Assembly: GCA_023419605.1 (NCBI GenBank)
Contig: JAEZXR010000053.1
Span: 24,826-88,825, forward strand
DNA length: 64,000 nt
Origin: Bacillota bacterium
GTDB taxonomy: Bacteria > Bacillota > Clostridia > Acetivibrionales > JAEZXR01
Direction: 5' to 3'
Part shown: positions 44,444 through 53,006 of the stretch, piece after piece
Numbering within the stretch: position 1 is the first letter of the stretch
Layout: each line of letters starts with the position of its first letter
Program-made: the position numbers and the translations under genes
Notes under the pieces: generated by a model
Told to the model about the DNA's origin: nothing
The model's database searches: none
What the model saw: only the letters and a program-made list of their open reading frames with translations

Positions 44444-45394
44444 ATGAAAGAAAAATTTGTGAGTAAAGTAGTAGTGGTAGGAACAGGATTCGTAGGCGCT
44501 ACTACGGCCTATACATTAATGCTCAGCGGCTTGTTTTCAGAAATAGTTCTCATCGATATCAACAAAGATAAGGTGGAAGGTGAGGTTATGGATCTAAACC
44601 ACGGTCTTCCCTTTGTCAGGCCCGTAAATATATATAATGGCGATTATAAGGACTGTGCGGGAGCAGACATCGTTATTATTGCCGCAGGAGCTAACCAGAA
44701 GCCGGGTGAAACCCGCATAGACCTTGTAAGAAAAAATGCAGCCATCTTTAAAAATATGGTGCCACAAATCGTCAAATATAACAAGCACTGTATACTTCTG
44801 GTCGTAACAAATCCGGTAGATATCCTGACATATGTGACCTGGAAGGTTTCAGGCTTCTCCAAAAACAAGGTCATCGGCTCCGGAACCGTACTGGATACTG
44901 CCCGGTTCCGATACAGGCTGGCAGATAATCTTGGCGTCGACACCCGGAACATCCATGCTTATGTGCTGGGTGAGCACGGGGATACGGAGGTATTAACCTG
45001 GAGCCTGACCAATGTTGCGGGCATATCTCTCGATACATACTGTGCCGAACTGCAGGGCTGCGGCGAGAATATGTCCAAGGAGGAAATCTATGATGATGTG
45101 AAGAATGCCGCATACAAGATCATAGAGCGAAAAGGAGCAACCTATTATGCTGTCGCACTGGCGGTACGAAGAATTGTTGAAGCCATCATCCGGGATGAAA
45201 GATCCATACTTACGGTTTCCAGCTTGATTGACGGCCCTTATGGTATTCGAAATGTGTGCCTGAGCGTACCTACCATTGTGAATAGGGATGGTATTGACCG
45301 GATATTGGAAGTCCCCATGAGCGATGAGGAAAAGGAACTATTGCGGAAATCCGGAGATGCGCTGAAATCAGTGATTGAGGAGCTGGATCTATAA
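44444..45394 (+). CDS. ldh: L-lactate dehydrogenase
   Basis: Reduces pyruvate to lactate, regenerating NAD+. 316 residues with the Rossmann GTGFVGATTA (13-22), Gln85 in GANQKPGETR (the residue that selects lactate over malate; malate enzymes have Arg here), Arg91, Arg154 and catalytic His178 in GEHGD. Start set at the ATG 7 bases after GGGAGG. A TATAAT box is at 44411. A shared terminator lies between it and pflA. Confidence 0.94.
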   Translation: MKEKFVSKVVVVGTGFVGATTAYTLMLSGLFSEIVLIDINKDKVEGEVMDLNHGLPFVRPVNIYNGDYKDCAGADIVIIAAGANQKPGETRIDLVRKNAAIFKNMVPQIVKYNKHCILLVVTNPVDILTYVTWKVSGFSKNKVIGSGTVLDTARFRYRLADNLGVDTRNIHAYVLGEHGDTEVLTWSLTNVAGISLDTYCAELQGCGENMSKEEIYDDVKNAAYKIIERKGATYYAVALAVRRIVEAIIRDERSILTVSSLIDGPYGIRNVCLSVPTIVNRDGIDRILEVPMSDEEKELLRKSGDALKSVIEELDL

Positions 45395-45425
45395 AAAGAG
45401 GCAGAATTATCTCTACCTCTTTTTT
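45393..45425. terminator. Bidirectional terminator, ldh / pflA
   Basis: AAAAAGAGG / CCTCTTTTTT hairpin with a 14-base loop between convergent ldh and pflA. Confidence 0.8.
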
Positions 45426-45468
45426 CAATTTACCTCCACTTCCCCTCAATACCCTGAGAATTATCTGC

Positions 45469-46191
45469 TTAATTGAAATTACCCTCAAGTATTTCCCTGG
45501 CCTTTTTAATCGCTTCCGCGGACGGAGCCGTTACATCATGGAGCTTATACTTCCCCCCCAGTTTATCCCATTTAGCGGCTCCCATGCTGTGGTAGGGCAG
45601 TATTTCAACCTGCTTCACATTTTTGAGTTCACGAAGGAACGCTCCAGTCGGTTGCAGGTCCTCCTCAGAATCCGTATACCCAGGTACCAAGACATATCGG
45701 ATCCATACGGGGATGCCCTTTTCTTTACAATACCGGGCAAATATCCGTATTTTTTTACTGCTGACTCCGGTAATTTCCTTGTGTTTTTCCTCCACTCCAT
45801 GCTTTATATCCAAAAGAACAAGGTCCGTATACTGGAGAAGCCTGTCCACTTTGTCAATATCTGCAAAGCCGCTGGTATCCAAAGTGGTATGCACGCCTAG
45901 TTCCCTGCATTTAATAAACAGTTCGGTCACAAACTCGGCTTGCAGGGTCGGCTCTCCCCCCGATACGGTAATTCCTCCACCGGAAGCATTGATATAGTCC
46001 AGATACTTATTTAATTCATTAATAACTTCTTCAACAGTATATTGTTTCCCTCCGCTAGTACCCCATGTATCCCGGCTATGGCAATATATACAACGAAGAG
46101 GGCAGCCCTGCATAAATACAACAAACCGTATCCCCGGCCCATCTACAGCTCCAAAAGACTCAAAGGAATGAATCCGCCCTTTCACTCCCAT
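45469..46191 (-). CDS. pflA: Pyruvate formate-lyase activating enzyme
   Basis: Radical-SAM enzyme that installs the glycyl radical in pyruvate formate-lyase. 240 residues; the [4Fe-4S] cysteines are 30, 34 and 37 in GCPLRCIYCHSRD, with GGGITVSGGEPTLQAEF for SAM binding. There is no additional ferredoxin domain, as expected for PflA proper. The pflB gene is not adjacent. ATG with GGGGTG upstream. Gene order with ldh suggests a pyruvate-dissimilation locus. Confidence 0.92.
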   Translation of the reverse strand: MGVKGRIHSFESFGAVDGPGIRFVVFMQGCPLRCIYCHSRDTWGTSGGKQYTVEEVINELNKYLDYINASGGGITVSGGEPTLQAEFVTELFIKCRELGVHTTLDTSGFADIDKVDRLLQYTDLVLLDIKHGVEEKHKEITGVSSKKIRIFARYCKEKGIPVWIRYVLVPGYTDSEEDLQPTGAFLRELKNVKQVEILPYHSMGAAKWDKLGGKYKLHDVTAPSAEAIKKAREILEGNFN

Positions 46192-46440
46192 TCACATCAC
46201 CCCTAACAATTATCACCCTTGTTTACATACTTACTAAAAATTGTCCCTGATTGTTAGGTTTACCTTTTAATATATTTTGTATCCATCCATGGGATAAATC
46301 AAATCCTCTCTATACCTTAAGCGGAAAATTGATAAACAGCACATCCTGCTGTATAATAAAAGAAAACACCCTGAGGTTTATCTCAGCTTACCCCTTGTTT
46401 TGAAAGGCGAAATCAAATTCTTTATAAAAAGGTGATTAAA

Positions 46441-46983
46441 ATGTATTTTGAAAAGGAAGGTATGGAAAATACGCAAAAGACGGTGGAACTTGCTCTGAAA
46501 ACCGCCAGGGAAAGAGAGATCAACCATATCGTGGTTGCCTCCTGTTCCGGCTATACGGCGGAGCTTCTATTCAATGAAAAGCAGCTGAACAAGGTTTGTG
46601 TGACCCATGTGAACGGTTTTGCGGAAAAAGGAAAAAATGAAATGTCCCAGGAAACCCGTTCCAAGCTAGCCGATGCCGGAATGCAGGTTTTAACCACTTC
46701 CCATGTTTTAAGTGGTGCTGAAAGAGGAATCAGCCGTAAATTCGGCGGTGCTTATCCGGTGGAAATCGTAGCCAATACATTGCGAATGTTGGGGCAGGGT
46801 GTAAAAGTCTGCGTTGAAATCTCCATAATGGCGCTAGATGCCGGACTAATCCCTTATGGTCAACCGGTTCTCGCCATTGCAGGTACCGGCGGGGGAGCCG
46901 ACACTTGTGTCATACTCACTCCCTCCCACGCAAGCGACCTGCTGGAAACAAGAATTCACGAGATTGTATGTAAGCCCCTATAA
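46441..46983 (+). CDS. Pyruvate kinase C-terminal-domain-like protein
   Basis: 180 residues matching only the alpha/beta C-terminal domain of pyruvate kinase (PK_C): TVELALKTAREREINHIVVASCSGYTAELL is the beta1-P-loop-like part, then VCVTHVNG, and IAGTGGGADTCVIL. The kinase barrel is absent, so it is not a pyruvate kinase. Stand-alone PK_C proteins occur in Clostridia and archaea without a defined role; allosteric phosphosugar binding is an inference. ATG chosen 6 bases after AAGGTG. The 3' end lies inside a 68-bp palindrome. Confidence 0.82.
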   Translation: MYFEKEGMENTQKTVELALKTAREREINHIVVASCSGYTAELLFNEKQLNKVCVTHVNGFAEKGKNEMSQETRSKLADAGMQVLTTSHVLSGAERGISRKFGGAYPVEIVANTLRMLGQGVKVCVEISIMALDAGLIPYGQPVLAIAGTGGGADTCVILTPSHASDLLETRIHEIVCKPL

Positions 46984-47036
46984 TAAAAAAGCTGAATTGC
47001 CTAGGCAATTCAGCTTTTTTATTATAGGGGCTTACA
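46969..47036. terminator. 68-bp perfect palindrome, bidirectional terminator
   Basis: Exact 34-base arms: TGTAAGCCCCTATAATAAAA and onward to the centre GCCTAGGC, then the complement. It includes the last codons and stop of the PK_C-like gene and ends just before the ACT gene's stop. A and T runs flank the GC stem, so both convergent genes can terminate here. Confidence 0.92.
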
Positions 47037-47040
47037 ATTA

Positions 47041-47472
47041 TTACAGGCTGTAAACTTCCTGAGAAGTCAATACACGGATATCATTATCTTTTAAGGACTC
47101 AATTCCCTTTTTCACATTTTCGACGCGTAAAATAACCAGCGCTTCCGCCGTGGTTTTGCCAACGAAAGCATACATATATTCAATACCGATAGATTCCCTG
47201 TCTAAGGCCGCCAATGCCTTTGCCAGCGAGCCGGGAGTATCCGGAACAGCGATGGCAATTACATCCGTACATCGAACTGTAAAACCATGTTCCTTTAAGA
47301 TAGCCTCCGCTTCTTCCGGCTTATTGAGAATAAGCCGCAGAATACCAAAATCCGTAGTATCGGCAATGGACAATGCACTTATATCGATATTATTCTCTCC
47401 CAAAACCTTTGTAACTTCCGCCAGTCTTCCCGACTTATTTTCAAGAAAAATAGAAATTTGCTTTACTATCAC
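47041..47472 (-). CDS. Tandem ACT-domain protein
   Basis: 143 residues made of two ACT-type amino-acid-binding modules (KQISIFLENKSGRLAEVTKVLGENNIDISALS and IAVPDTPGSLAKALAALDRE). Such proteins lie beside phenylacetate-CoA ligases and indolepyruvate oxidoreductases in anaerobes and probably sense an aromatic amino acid or related ligand. GTG start, 7 bases after GGAGG and 21 bases behind the ligase. Last gene of the operon. Confidence 0.88.
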   Translation of the reverse strand: MIVKQISIFLENKSGRLAEVTKVLGENNIDISALSIADTTDFGILRLILNKPEEAEAILKEHGFTVRCTDVIAIAVPDTPGSLAKALAALDRESIGIEYMYAFVGKTTAEALVILRVENVKKGIESLKDNDIRVLTSQEVYSL

Positions 47473-47493
47473 AGGATTTCCTCCCCTTCGTAT

Positions 47494-48795
47494 TTATACC
47501 TTCCTCTTGTCGATCACTCTTTTGGCTTTTCCTTCACTTCTTTCAATACTCTTTGGCTCTACCAGCCTGACTCTAGCCGTTATCCCTAAGGTACTCTCGA
47601 TTTCCTTGTGGATCTTCTTTTCAATATCCTCCAGACGGCGAATCTCATCCGAAAATATCCCCGGGGTCATCTCAACCCAAACCTCCAGCGTATCCAGAGT
47701 TCCAACCCTGTCGACAATCAGCAGGTAATGGGGTGCCGTCTCCCCGATTTCCAGCAGAACACTCTCAATTTGCGATGGGAATACATTAACACCCCGGATG
47801 ATGAGCATATCATCCGTTCTTCCGCTAACTTTGCTCATTCTTACACTGGTTCTTCCACATTCACATACGGATTCATCCAGAGAGGAAATGTCCCTTGTTC
47901 GATAACGGATCAAAGGCAATCCTTCCTTCGTCACAGTAGTAAATACCAACTCCCCTTTGGAGCCTGGAGGAAGAACCTCTTCCGTCACAGGATCAATGAT
48001 TTCCGGAATAAAGTGATCTTCCTGCACATGGAGTCCGCATTTGCAGATGCACTCTGTGGCTACACCCGGACCGATGACCTCACTGAGTCCGTAGATGTCG
48101 ATGGCTGTAATGCCAAGTCTTCCCTCTATCTCATTCCTCATATTGCTAGACCAGGGTTCTGCTCCGAATACGCCGGATTTCAGACTCAACTCTTCTTTCC
48201 TTATACCCATTTCCTCCATCTCCTCTGCCAGATAAAGGGCATAGGACGGAGTACATGCCAGCATCGTCGTTCCGAAATCTTTCATGATTTGCAGCTGCCG
48301 CTTGGTATTTCCACCGGAAATAGGAATCACGGAAGCGCCTACCCTTTCAGCACCGTAATGGACACCCAATCCCCCTGTGAAAAGTCCATAACCATAGGCG
48401 ATCTGTATAAAGGACTCCCTGGACGCTCCCGCACCAACAAGAGTTCTTGCCATCACCTCCGCCCAGGTATCCAAATCCTTTCTTGTGTATCCTACGACCG
48501 TCTGTCTTCCGGTTGTACCAGAGGAAGCATGAATTCGGACAATCTCACTCATGGGAACAGCAAACAGGCCATAGGGATAGTTATCCCGTAAATCCTGCTT
48601 ATACGTGAAAGGCAGCTTTTTTAAATCCTCTACACTGTGAATATCTCCTGGCTCTATTCCTGCCTTTTGCATCTTGTCTCTATAAAAAGGTACATTATGA
48701 TAGATCCTCTCCACCGTGTTAACAAGCCGCTCCGACTGAACCCGCCGTAACTCCTCCCGCGACATACACTCATATGTCTTGTTCCAATACTGCAT
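47494..48795 (-). CDS. paaK: Phenylacetate-CoA ligase, copy 2
   Basis: ATP-dependent activation of phenylacetate or another aryl acid to its CoA thioester. 433 residues; adenylating-enzyme motifs HASSGTTGRQTVVGY (P-loop, about 91-105), YGLSEVIGPG, IRYRTRDISSL, and GRTDDMLIIRGVNVFPSQIE with the C-terminal swinging domain. It is paralogous to the ligase at 51586 (clearly similar along the whole length but diverged). It lies downstream of iorAB across an AT-rich repeat. Confidence 0.93.
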   Translation of the reverse strand: MQYWNKTYECMSREELRRVQSERLVNTVERIYHNVPFYRDKMQKAGIEPGDIHSVEDLKKLPFTYKQDLRDNYPYGLFAVPMSEIVRIHASSGTTGRQTVVGYTRKDLDTWAEVMARTLVGAGASRESFIQIAYGYGLFTGGLGVHYGAERVGASVIPISGGNTKRQLQIMKDFGTTMLACTPSYALYLAEEMEEMGIRKEELSLKSGVFGAEPWSSNMRNEIEGRLGITAIDIYGLSEVIGPGVATECICKCGLHVQEDHFIPEIIDPVTEEVLPPGSKGELVFTTVTKEGLPLIRYRTRDISSLDESVCECGRTSVRMSKVSGRTDDMLIIRGVNVFPSQIESVLLEIGETAPHYLLIVDRVGTLDTLEVWVEMTPGIFSDEIRRLEDIEKKIHKEIESTLGITARVRLVEPKSIERSEGKAKRVIDKRKV

Positions 48796-48818
48796 AGATT
48801 AACCCCCTAATTGCAATT

Positions 48819-48969
48819 AGTTAACAGTTGATAGATGACAATTGGCAGTTGTAAAACCGGTTTCTTTGGTGTAAACAGAATTGCCATCATGAAATAAATA
48901 ACTTTTACTATCATTATATGTAAAAATCATAAACTGTTAACTCTTTATGTAAAACTCATAAACTGTCAA
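48819..48969. repeat. AT-rich repeat between iorB and paaK copy 2
   Basis: GTTAACAGTTGATAG at the left faces AAACTGTTAAC at the right, and TATGTAAAAATCATAAACTGTT is followed by a near copy TATGTAAAACTCATAAACTGTC. Interrupts the otherwise tight operon with 177 bases. Confidence 0.5.
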
Positions 48970-48972
48970 TCC

Positions 48973-49551
48973 TCAAACTCCACACACATATCCTGCTTCA
49001 AAGGCTTTCAAATTTATATCCAGCAGTTTCTCAGGGACTACCTCTTTTATTGCGCCCACCCAGGTTTCCTTGGGTATCTCCGTCGATTTTGCCATTACAC
49101 CGAGAAGTACAATATTAACCGCTTTTATGCTTCCGCATTCCTTTGCCAGTTTTAATGCATCCACAGTTACCGTATTGCTGTAACTCTTTGTTATTTCCTC
49201 CAGGATTCCCTCGGGGTATTTTGCTTTTCCCATAATTACAGGCATGGGATTTATTTTTTGCTGATTGATAATCATTCTTCCCCCCACTTTAAGGAATTCT
49301 GTCCACCGTAGAGCTTCCAACTGCTCAAAAGCCATGACTACATCCGCTTCTCCTCTTTCAATTAGCGGAGAGTACACCTTTTTATCCATTTTTACATAGG
49401 TAACCACACTTCCGCCCCGCTGGGACATGCCATGGACTTCCGACACCTTAACATCATATCCCATTTTTAATGCAACATTCCCCAGAACTCGGCTAGCCAG
49501 CAGGGTACCCTGCCCCCCAACCCCTACGATCATAATATTGAGCTGTTCCAT
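48973..49551 (-). CDS. iorB: Indolepyruvate:ferredoxin oxidoreductase, beta subunit
   Basis: 192-residue gamma-domain-type subunit with GVGGQGTLLASRVLGN (about 11-26) and EVHGMSQRGGSVVTYV, the blocks that in 2-oxoacid:ferredoxin oxidoreductases carry CoA/TPP contacts. Works with IorA to convert aryl pyruvates to arylacetyl-CoA and reduced ferredoxin, or in reverse. The ATG overlaps the iorA stop by one base. Confidence 0.95.
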   Translation of the reverse strand: MEQLNIMIVGVGGQGTLLASRVLGNVALKMGYDVKVSEVHGMSQRGGSVVTYVKMDKKVYSPLIERGEADVVMAFEQLEALRWTEFLKVGGRMIINQQKINPMPVIMGKAKYPEGILEEITKSYSNTVTVDALKLAKECGSIKAVNIVLLGVMAKSTEIPKETWVGAIKEVVPEKLLDINLKAFEAGYVCGV

Positions 49552-51290
49552 CAGCGTTCACCTGCCTTTTCAATGGCATCAAAATTACATACTTTGGTGC
49601 AAAGCGTACAGCCTACACATAGTGCTTCATTGATTTCGAGCCGATCTCCCAAATCCACTATGGATGGGCAGCCCATCTTCATACACATTTTACACTTTTT
49701 ACATTTAGCACTGTTAATTCGAAGGGAGCCCTCAAACTTTACATTTTTGAGTAATGCACAGGGACGCTGGGATATGATAACAGAAGGTTCCTCCGCGTTT
49801 GTCTCTTCTTTTACAGCCTGCTCAAATTCCTTTATGTTAAAGGGATCTGCAATCCGCACCCGTTCAACGCCTACAGCCTTAGCCAACAAGGCAAGATCCA
49901 CCTGCTTTGTCTGTTCTCCCTTTATCGTAAAGCCTGTGGTTGGATTATGCTGATGCCCTGTCATCCCGGTGATGGAGTTATCCAGAATGATGACAGTGGA
50001 GTTTCCCTTATTATAAACAATATCAATAAGGCCCGTAATTCCGGAGTGTATAAAGGTAGAATCTCCAATGACTGCAACTGTCTTTTTGCCAAACTCTTTG
50101 CCTCGCGCCATTTCCATCCCATGGGCGGCACTTACACTGGCTCCCATGCAAATGCAGGTATCCATAGACTCTGTTGGCGGCAGAGCCCCCAATGTATAAC
50201 AGCCAATATCTCCACTAACCGTTAATTTCAGCTTCCTTAAAACATAGTACATCCCTCTATGCGGACATCCCGGACACATGACCGGAGGTCGTACAGGGAT
50301 GTTTTCGTCTAATTTGCTGTTTTGCCCCGATGGCTGGCCTAGAACCTTCTCCCTGATCAGCTGGGCACTTAGCTCACCCATGACGGGGAGACATTCCTTT
50401 CCTACCGCCTTAATTCCCATTTTCTTTACCTGGTCCTCGATAAATGGCTCCAGCTCTTCTATAATATAAAGCTGCTCAACCTGAGCAGTAAAATCTTCAA
50501 TGAGCTGAGCTGGCAGTGGGTATACCATACCGAGCTTTAGATAAGATACATCTCCGAAAGCTTCTCTTGCATACTGATAAGCGATCCCGCTGGTGATTAC
50601 ACCGACTTTCCGGTCACCCCATTCGATAGTATTAATGCCGCTTTGATTGGAATACTCACGCAACAGCCCCATGCGCTTCTCAACTTCAACGTGCCTTTTT
50701 CTGGCCATGGCAGGCATCATTACGTACTTGTTAAAATTTTTAACATAATCCTTTATTGCATACTCAGTCTTATCTCCTAATTCCACAACGCTCTGGGAAT
50801 GGGCTATACGTGTGGAAAGGCGTACCATCACCGGACAATCATACTTCTCACTGATGGCGAAAGCTTCTTTCACATAATCCTTACATTCCTGACTGTCTGC
50901 CGGTTCCAGCATCGGAACCTTGGAAGCCCTCGCATAATGCCGGCTGTCCTGCTCATTTTGTGAACTGTGCATTCCGGGATCATCCGCCACCATAATAACA
51001 AGCCCCCCGTTAACTCCCGTATAGGAAGCAGTAAATAGAGGGTCTGCCGCTACATTGAGCCCCACATGCTTCATGGAGCAGATGGCACGCGCTCCTGCGA
51101 TGGAGGCGCCAACAGCCACTTCCAGGGCAACTTTTTCGTTGGGCGACCATTCGGAATAGATTTCATTGTACTTTGCAATATTTTCGGTAATCTCAGTACT
51201 TGGTGTTCCAGGATAAGCGGCTGCCACCGTTACCCCCGCTTCATAGGCTCCTCTGGCAACCGCCTCGTTTCCCAGCATAAGTTTTTTCAT
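49551..51290 (-). CDS. iorA: Indolepyruvate:ferredoxin oxidoreductase, alpha subunit
   Basis: About 579 residues. N-terminal pyrimidine-binding domain (GNEAVARGAYEAGVTVAAAYPGTPSTEI), the thiamin-diphosphate domain with CPGCPHRGMYY, GDIGCYTLG and a GDSTFIHSG...NS motif, and C-terminal two [4Fe-4S] sites (CKKCKMCMKMGCPS and CVGCTLCTKVC). Oxidises indole-, phenyl- and hydroxyphenylpyruvate. Start at ATG 51290, 8 bases after AGGTGG; GTG 51302 is possible. Coupled to iorB. Confidence 0.95.
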   Translation of the reverse strand: MKKLMLGNEAVARGAYEAGVTVAAAYPGTPSTEITENIAKYNEIYSEWSPNEKVALEVAVGASIAGARAICSMKHVGLNVAADPLFTASYTGVNGGLVIMVADDPGMHSSQNEQDSRHYARASKVPMLEPADSQECKDYVKEAFAISEKYDCPVMVRLSTRIAHSQSVVELGDKTEYAIKDYVKNFNKYVMMPAMARKRHVEVEKRMGLLREYSNQSGINTIEWGDRKVGVITSGIAYQYAREAFGDVSYLKLGMVYPLPAQLIEDFTAQVEQLYIIEELEPFIEDQVKKMGIKAVGKECLPVMGELSAQLIREKVLGQPSGQNSKLDENIPVRPPVMCPGCPHRGMYYVLRKLKLTVSGDIGCYTLGALPPTESMDTCICMGASVSAAHGMEMARGKEFGKKTVAVIGDSTFIHSGITGLIDIVYNKGNSTVIILDNSITGMTGHQHNPTTGFTIKGEQTKQVDLALLAKAVGVERVRIADPFNIKEFEQAVKEETNAEEPSVIISQRPCALLKNVKFEGSLRINSAKCKKCKMCMKMGCPSIVDLGDRLEINEALCVGCTLCTKVCNFDAIEKAGER

Positions 51291-51313
51291 GTCCAACCCC
51301 ACCTAACTAAAAT

Positions 51314-51508
51314 TCATTCTTTACTTTTCAGGTCCATTCTTTCCACGATCTGATCCAATTTAAAAAGCTCTTCGTTTTTTAACGCACGCATAGTATCATA
51401 AAAATTTAACGTCTTCACAAGAAAGTAAATAAAAAAGAACAAACAAAAAAGGGCTGCCAGCAAAACTGAAATGTTAAATAATAGAAAAAAGCTGCTTACA
51501 CCGGCCAC
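51314..51508 (-). CDS. Small single-helix membrane protein in the ior operon
   Basis: About 64 residues from GTG 51508 (GGGAGG seven bases upstream); an ATG at 51535 would give 73. One long hydrophobic helix (FLLFNISVLLAALFCLFFFIYFLV) is followed by a charged tail (ALKNEELFKLDQIVERMD). It lies 23 bases before iorA in the same operon, so it is probably translated. Not a recognised family; similar in build to short DUF4083-type membrane proteins. Confidence 0.6.
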   Translation of the reverse strand: MAGVSSFFLLFNISVLLAALFCLFFFIYFLVKTLNFYDTMRALKNEELFKLDQIVERMDLKSKE

Positions 51509-51585
51509 CTCCTCACCTCCCATAATTTTCCTCATACTATTAAGTATAATGGAATATTATGAGTTAGTAAATATTAGTTTAAGAT

Positions 51586-52890
51586 TTAAACGTTAACTGT
51601 TCGTAGATCAATAACTCTCTTTGCTTTTCCGGTGGACCGTTCGATGGACTTTGGCTCTACCAGCTTTACTTTTGCATCGATTTGAAGGACCGACTTTAGA
51701 TTGTGACGAACAGACTTCTCCAGTTTTTCCAGTTCGCTGAACCTTTCCAGCATCCTGCCATCCACCAGTTCTACACGAACTTCAATATCATCCATGTACC
51801 CTTTTTTACTGACGATAATCTGGTAATGAGGTCCCACATGCTCCATTCCAACCAGTACACTTTCAATTTGTGACGGGAATACATTAACCCCTCGAATAAT
51901 CAACATATCATCGGTTCTTCCTAATACCTTGTTCATCCGTACATTGGTTCTTCCGCATTTACAGGGCTCAGAATCCAGTACCGTGATATCCTTTGTCCGG
52001 TACCGCAGCATAGGGATTCCTTCCTTCGTCAGAGTGGTTATCACCAATTCCCCTTTTTCTCCGTACCCCTTTACTTCTCCCGTAGTAGAATCGATGACCT
52101 CAGGGTAGTAGAAATCTTCGTTGATGTGCATTCCACATTGATGGGAACACTCGCCCGAAACTCCAGGACCAACGATTTCACTGAGACCGTAATTTTCTGT
52201 GGCCAGGATTCCCCATCGTTTCTCAATCTCTGCCCGCATTTCCGGGGTGTGCCCTTCTCCGCCGAAAAGCCCGAGGCGCAGTCGGTGTTTTCCTTTCGTT
52301 ATTCCCATTTCTTCTGCAATCTCCGACAAATACAAAGCATAGGAAGGTGTACCCACAAGGATCGTACTTCCGAAATCCTGCATCAGCATTAGCTGTCTTT
52401 CCGAATTTCCACTGGAAGAAGGCACGACAGTAATACCGACCTTCTCCAGACCGTAGTGAAGTCCAAAGCCTCCGGTAAACAATCCATATCCGAATACTAC
52501 CTGGGCTATATCCTCGTCACAGCCCCCGGCCGCAACAATTAACCGCGCTACACTTTCCGACCAATTCTCCATATCCTTTTTTGTGTAGCCCACAACAATA
52601 GGCTTCCCCGTGGTACCGGAAGATGCATGAAGCCTCACGACCTGCTTCATGGGAACTGCAAAAAGCCCGTATGGATATTGATCCCGAAGATCATTTTTAG
52701 TGGTGAAAGGAAGCTTCTCGATATCCTTCAGGGTTCTGATATGCTCAGGTTTCATTCCCATCTCATCCAGTTTGTTTTTGTAGAAAGGCACGTTTTCATA
52801 AGCTCTTCGTACTACCTCCCTTAAGCGAGTCAGTTGTACGGTCTCCATATCTTTTCTGGACATACATTCTGCTTCTTTATTCCAAATCAT
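51586..52890 (-). CDS. paaK: Phenylacetate-CoA ligase, copy 1
   Basis: 434-residue aryl-CoA ligase with HASSGTTGKPIVVGYTKKD (about 91-109), NYGLSEIVGPGVSGEC, LRYRTKDI and RTDDMLIIRGVNVFPSQIESV. The two copies in this operon have different middle regions (for example PSYALYLSEIAEEMGI in this copy versus PSYALYLAEEMEEMGI), so they may prefer different aryl acids. Downstream of the symporter with a 116-base gap. Confidence 0.93.
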   Translation of the reverse strand: MIWNKEAECMSRKDMETVQLTRLREVVRRAYENVPFYKNKLDEMGMKPEHIRTLKDIEKLPFTTKNDLRDQYPYGLFAVPMKQVVRLHASSGTTGKPIVVGYTKKDMENWSESVARLIVAAGGCDEDIAQVVFGYGLFTGGFGLHYGLEKVGITVVPSSSGNSERQLMLMQDFGSTILVGTPSYALYLSEIAEEMGITKGKHRLRLGLFGGEGHTPEMRAEIEKRWGILATENYGLSEIVGPGVSGECSHQCGMHINEDFYYPEVIDSTTGEVKGYGEKGELVITTLTKEGIPMLRYRTKDITVLDSEPCKCGRTNVRMNKVLGRTDDMLIIRGVNVFPSQIESVLVGMEHVGPHYQIIVSKKGYMDDIEVRVELVDGRMLERFSELEKLEKSVRHNLKSVLQIDAKVKLVEPKSIERSTGKAKRVIDLRTVNV

Positions 52891-53006
52891 TTTAAATATC
52901 CCCCCAAAGAATGAACTGTGAAGCTCGAAGAATACGGGTAACCTGTTTGAACGGCTTCACCTTCAACTTTTCTCTCTTCAATCTTCTTCATCGACGCAAC
53001 ATCATC

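Noticed and set aside
47608..48591. 327-codon plus-strand frame opposite the second phenylacetate-CoA ligase
   Set aside because: Antisense shadow of a well-supported gene; composition rich in Cys, His and Arg without motifs.
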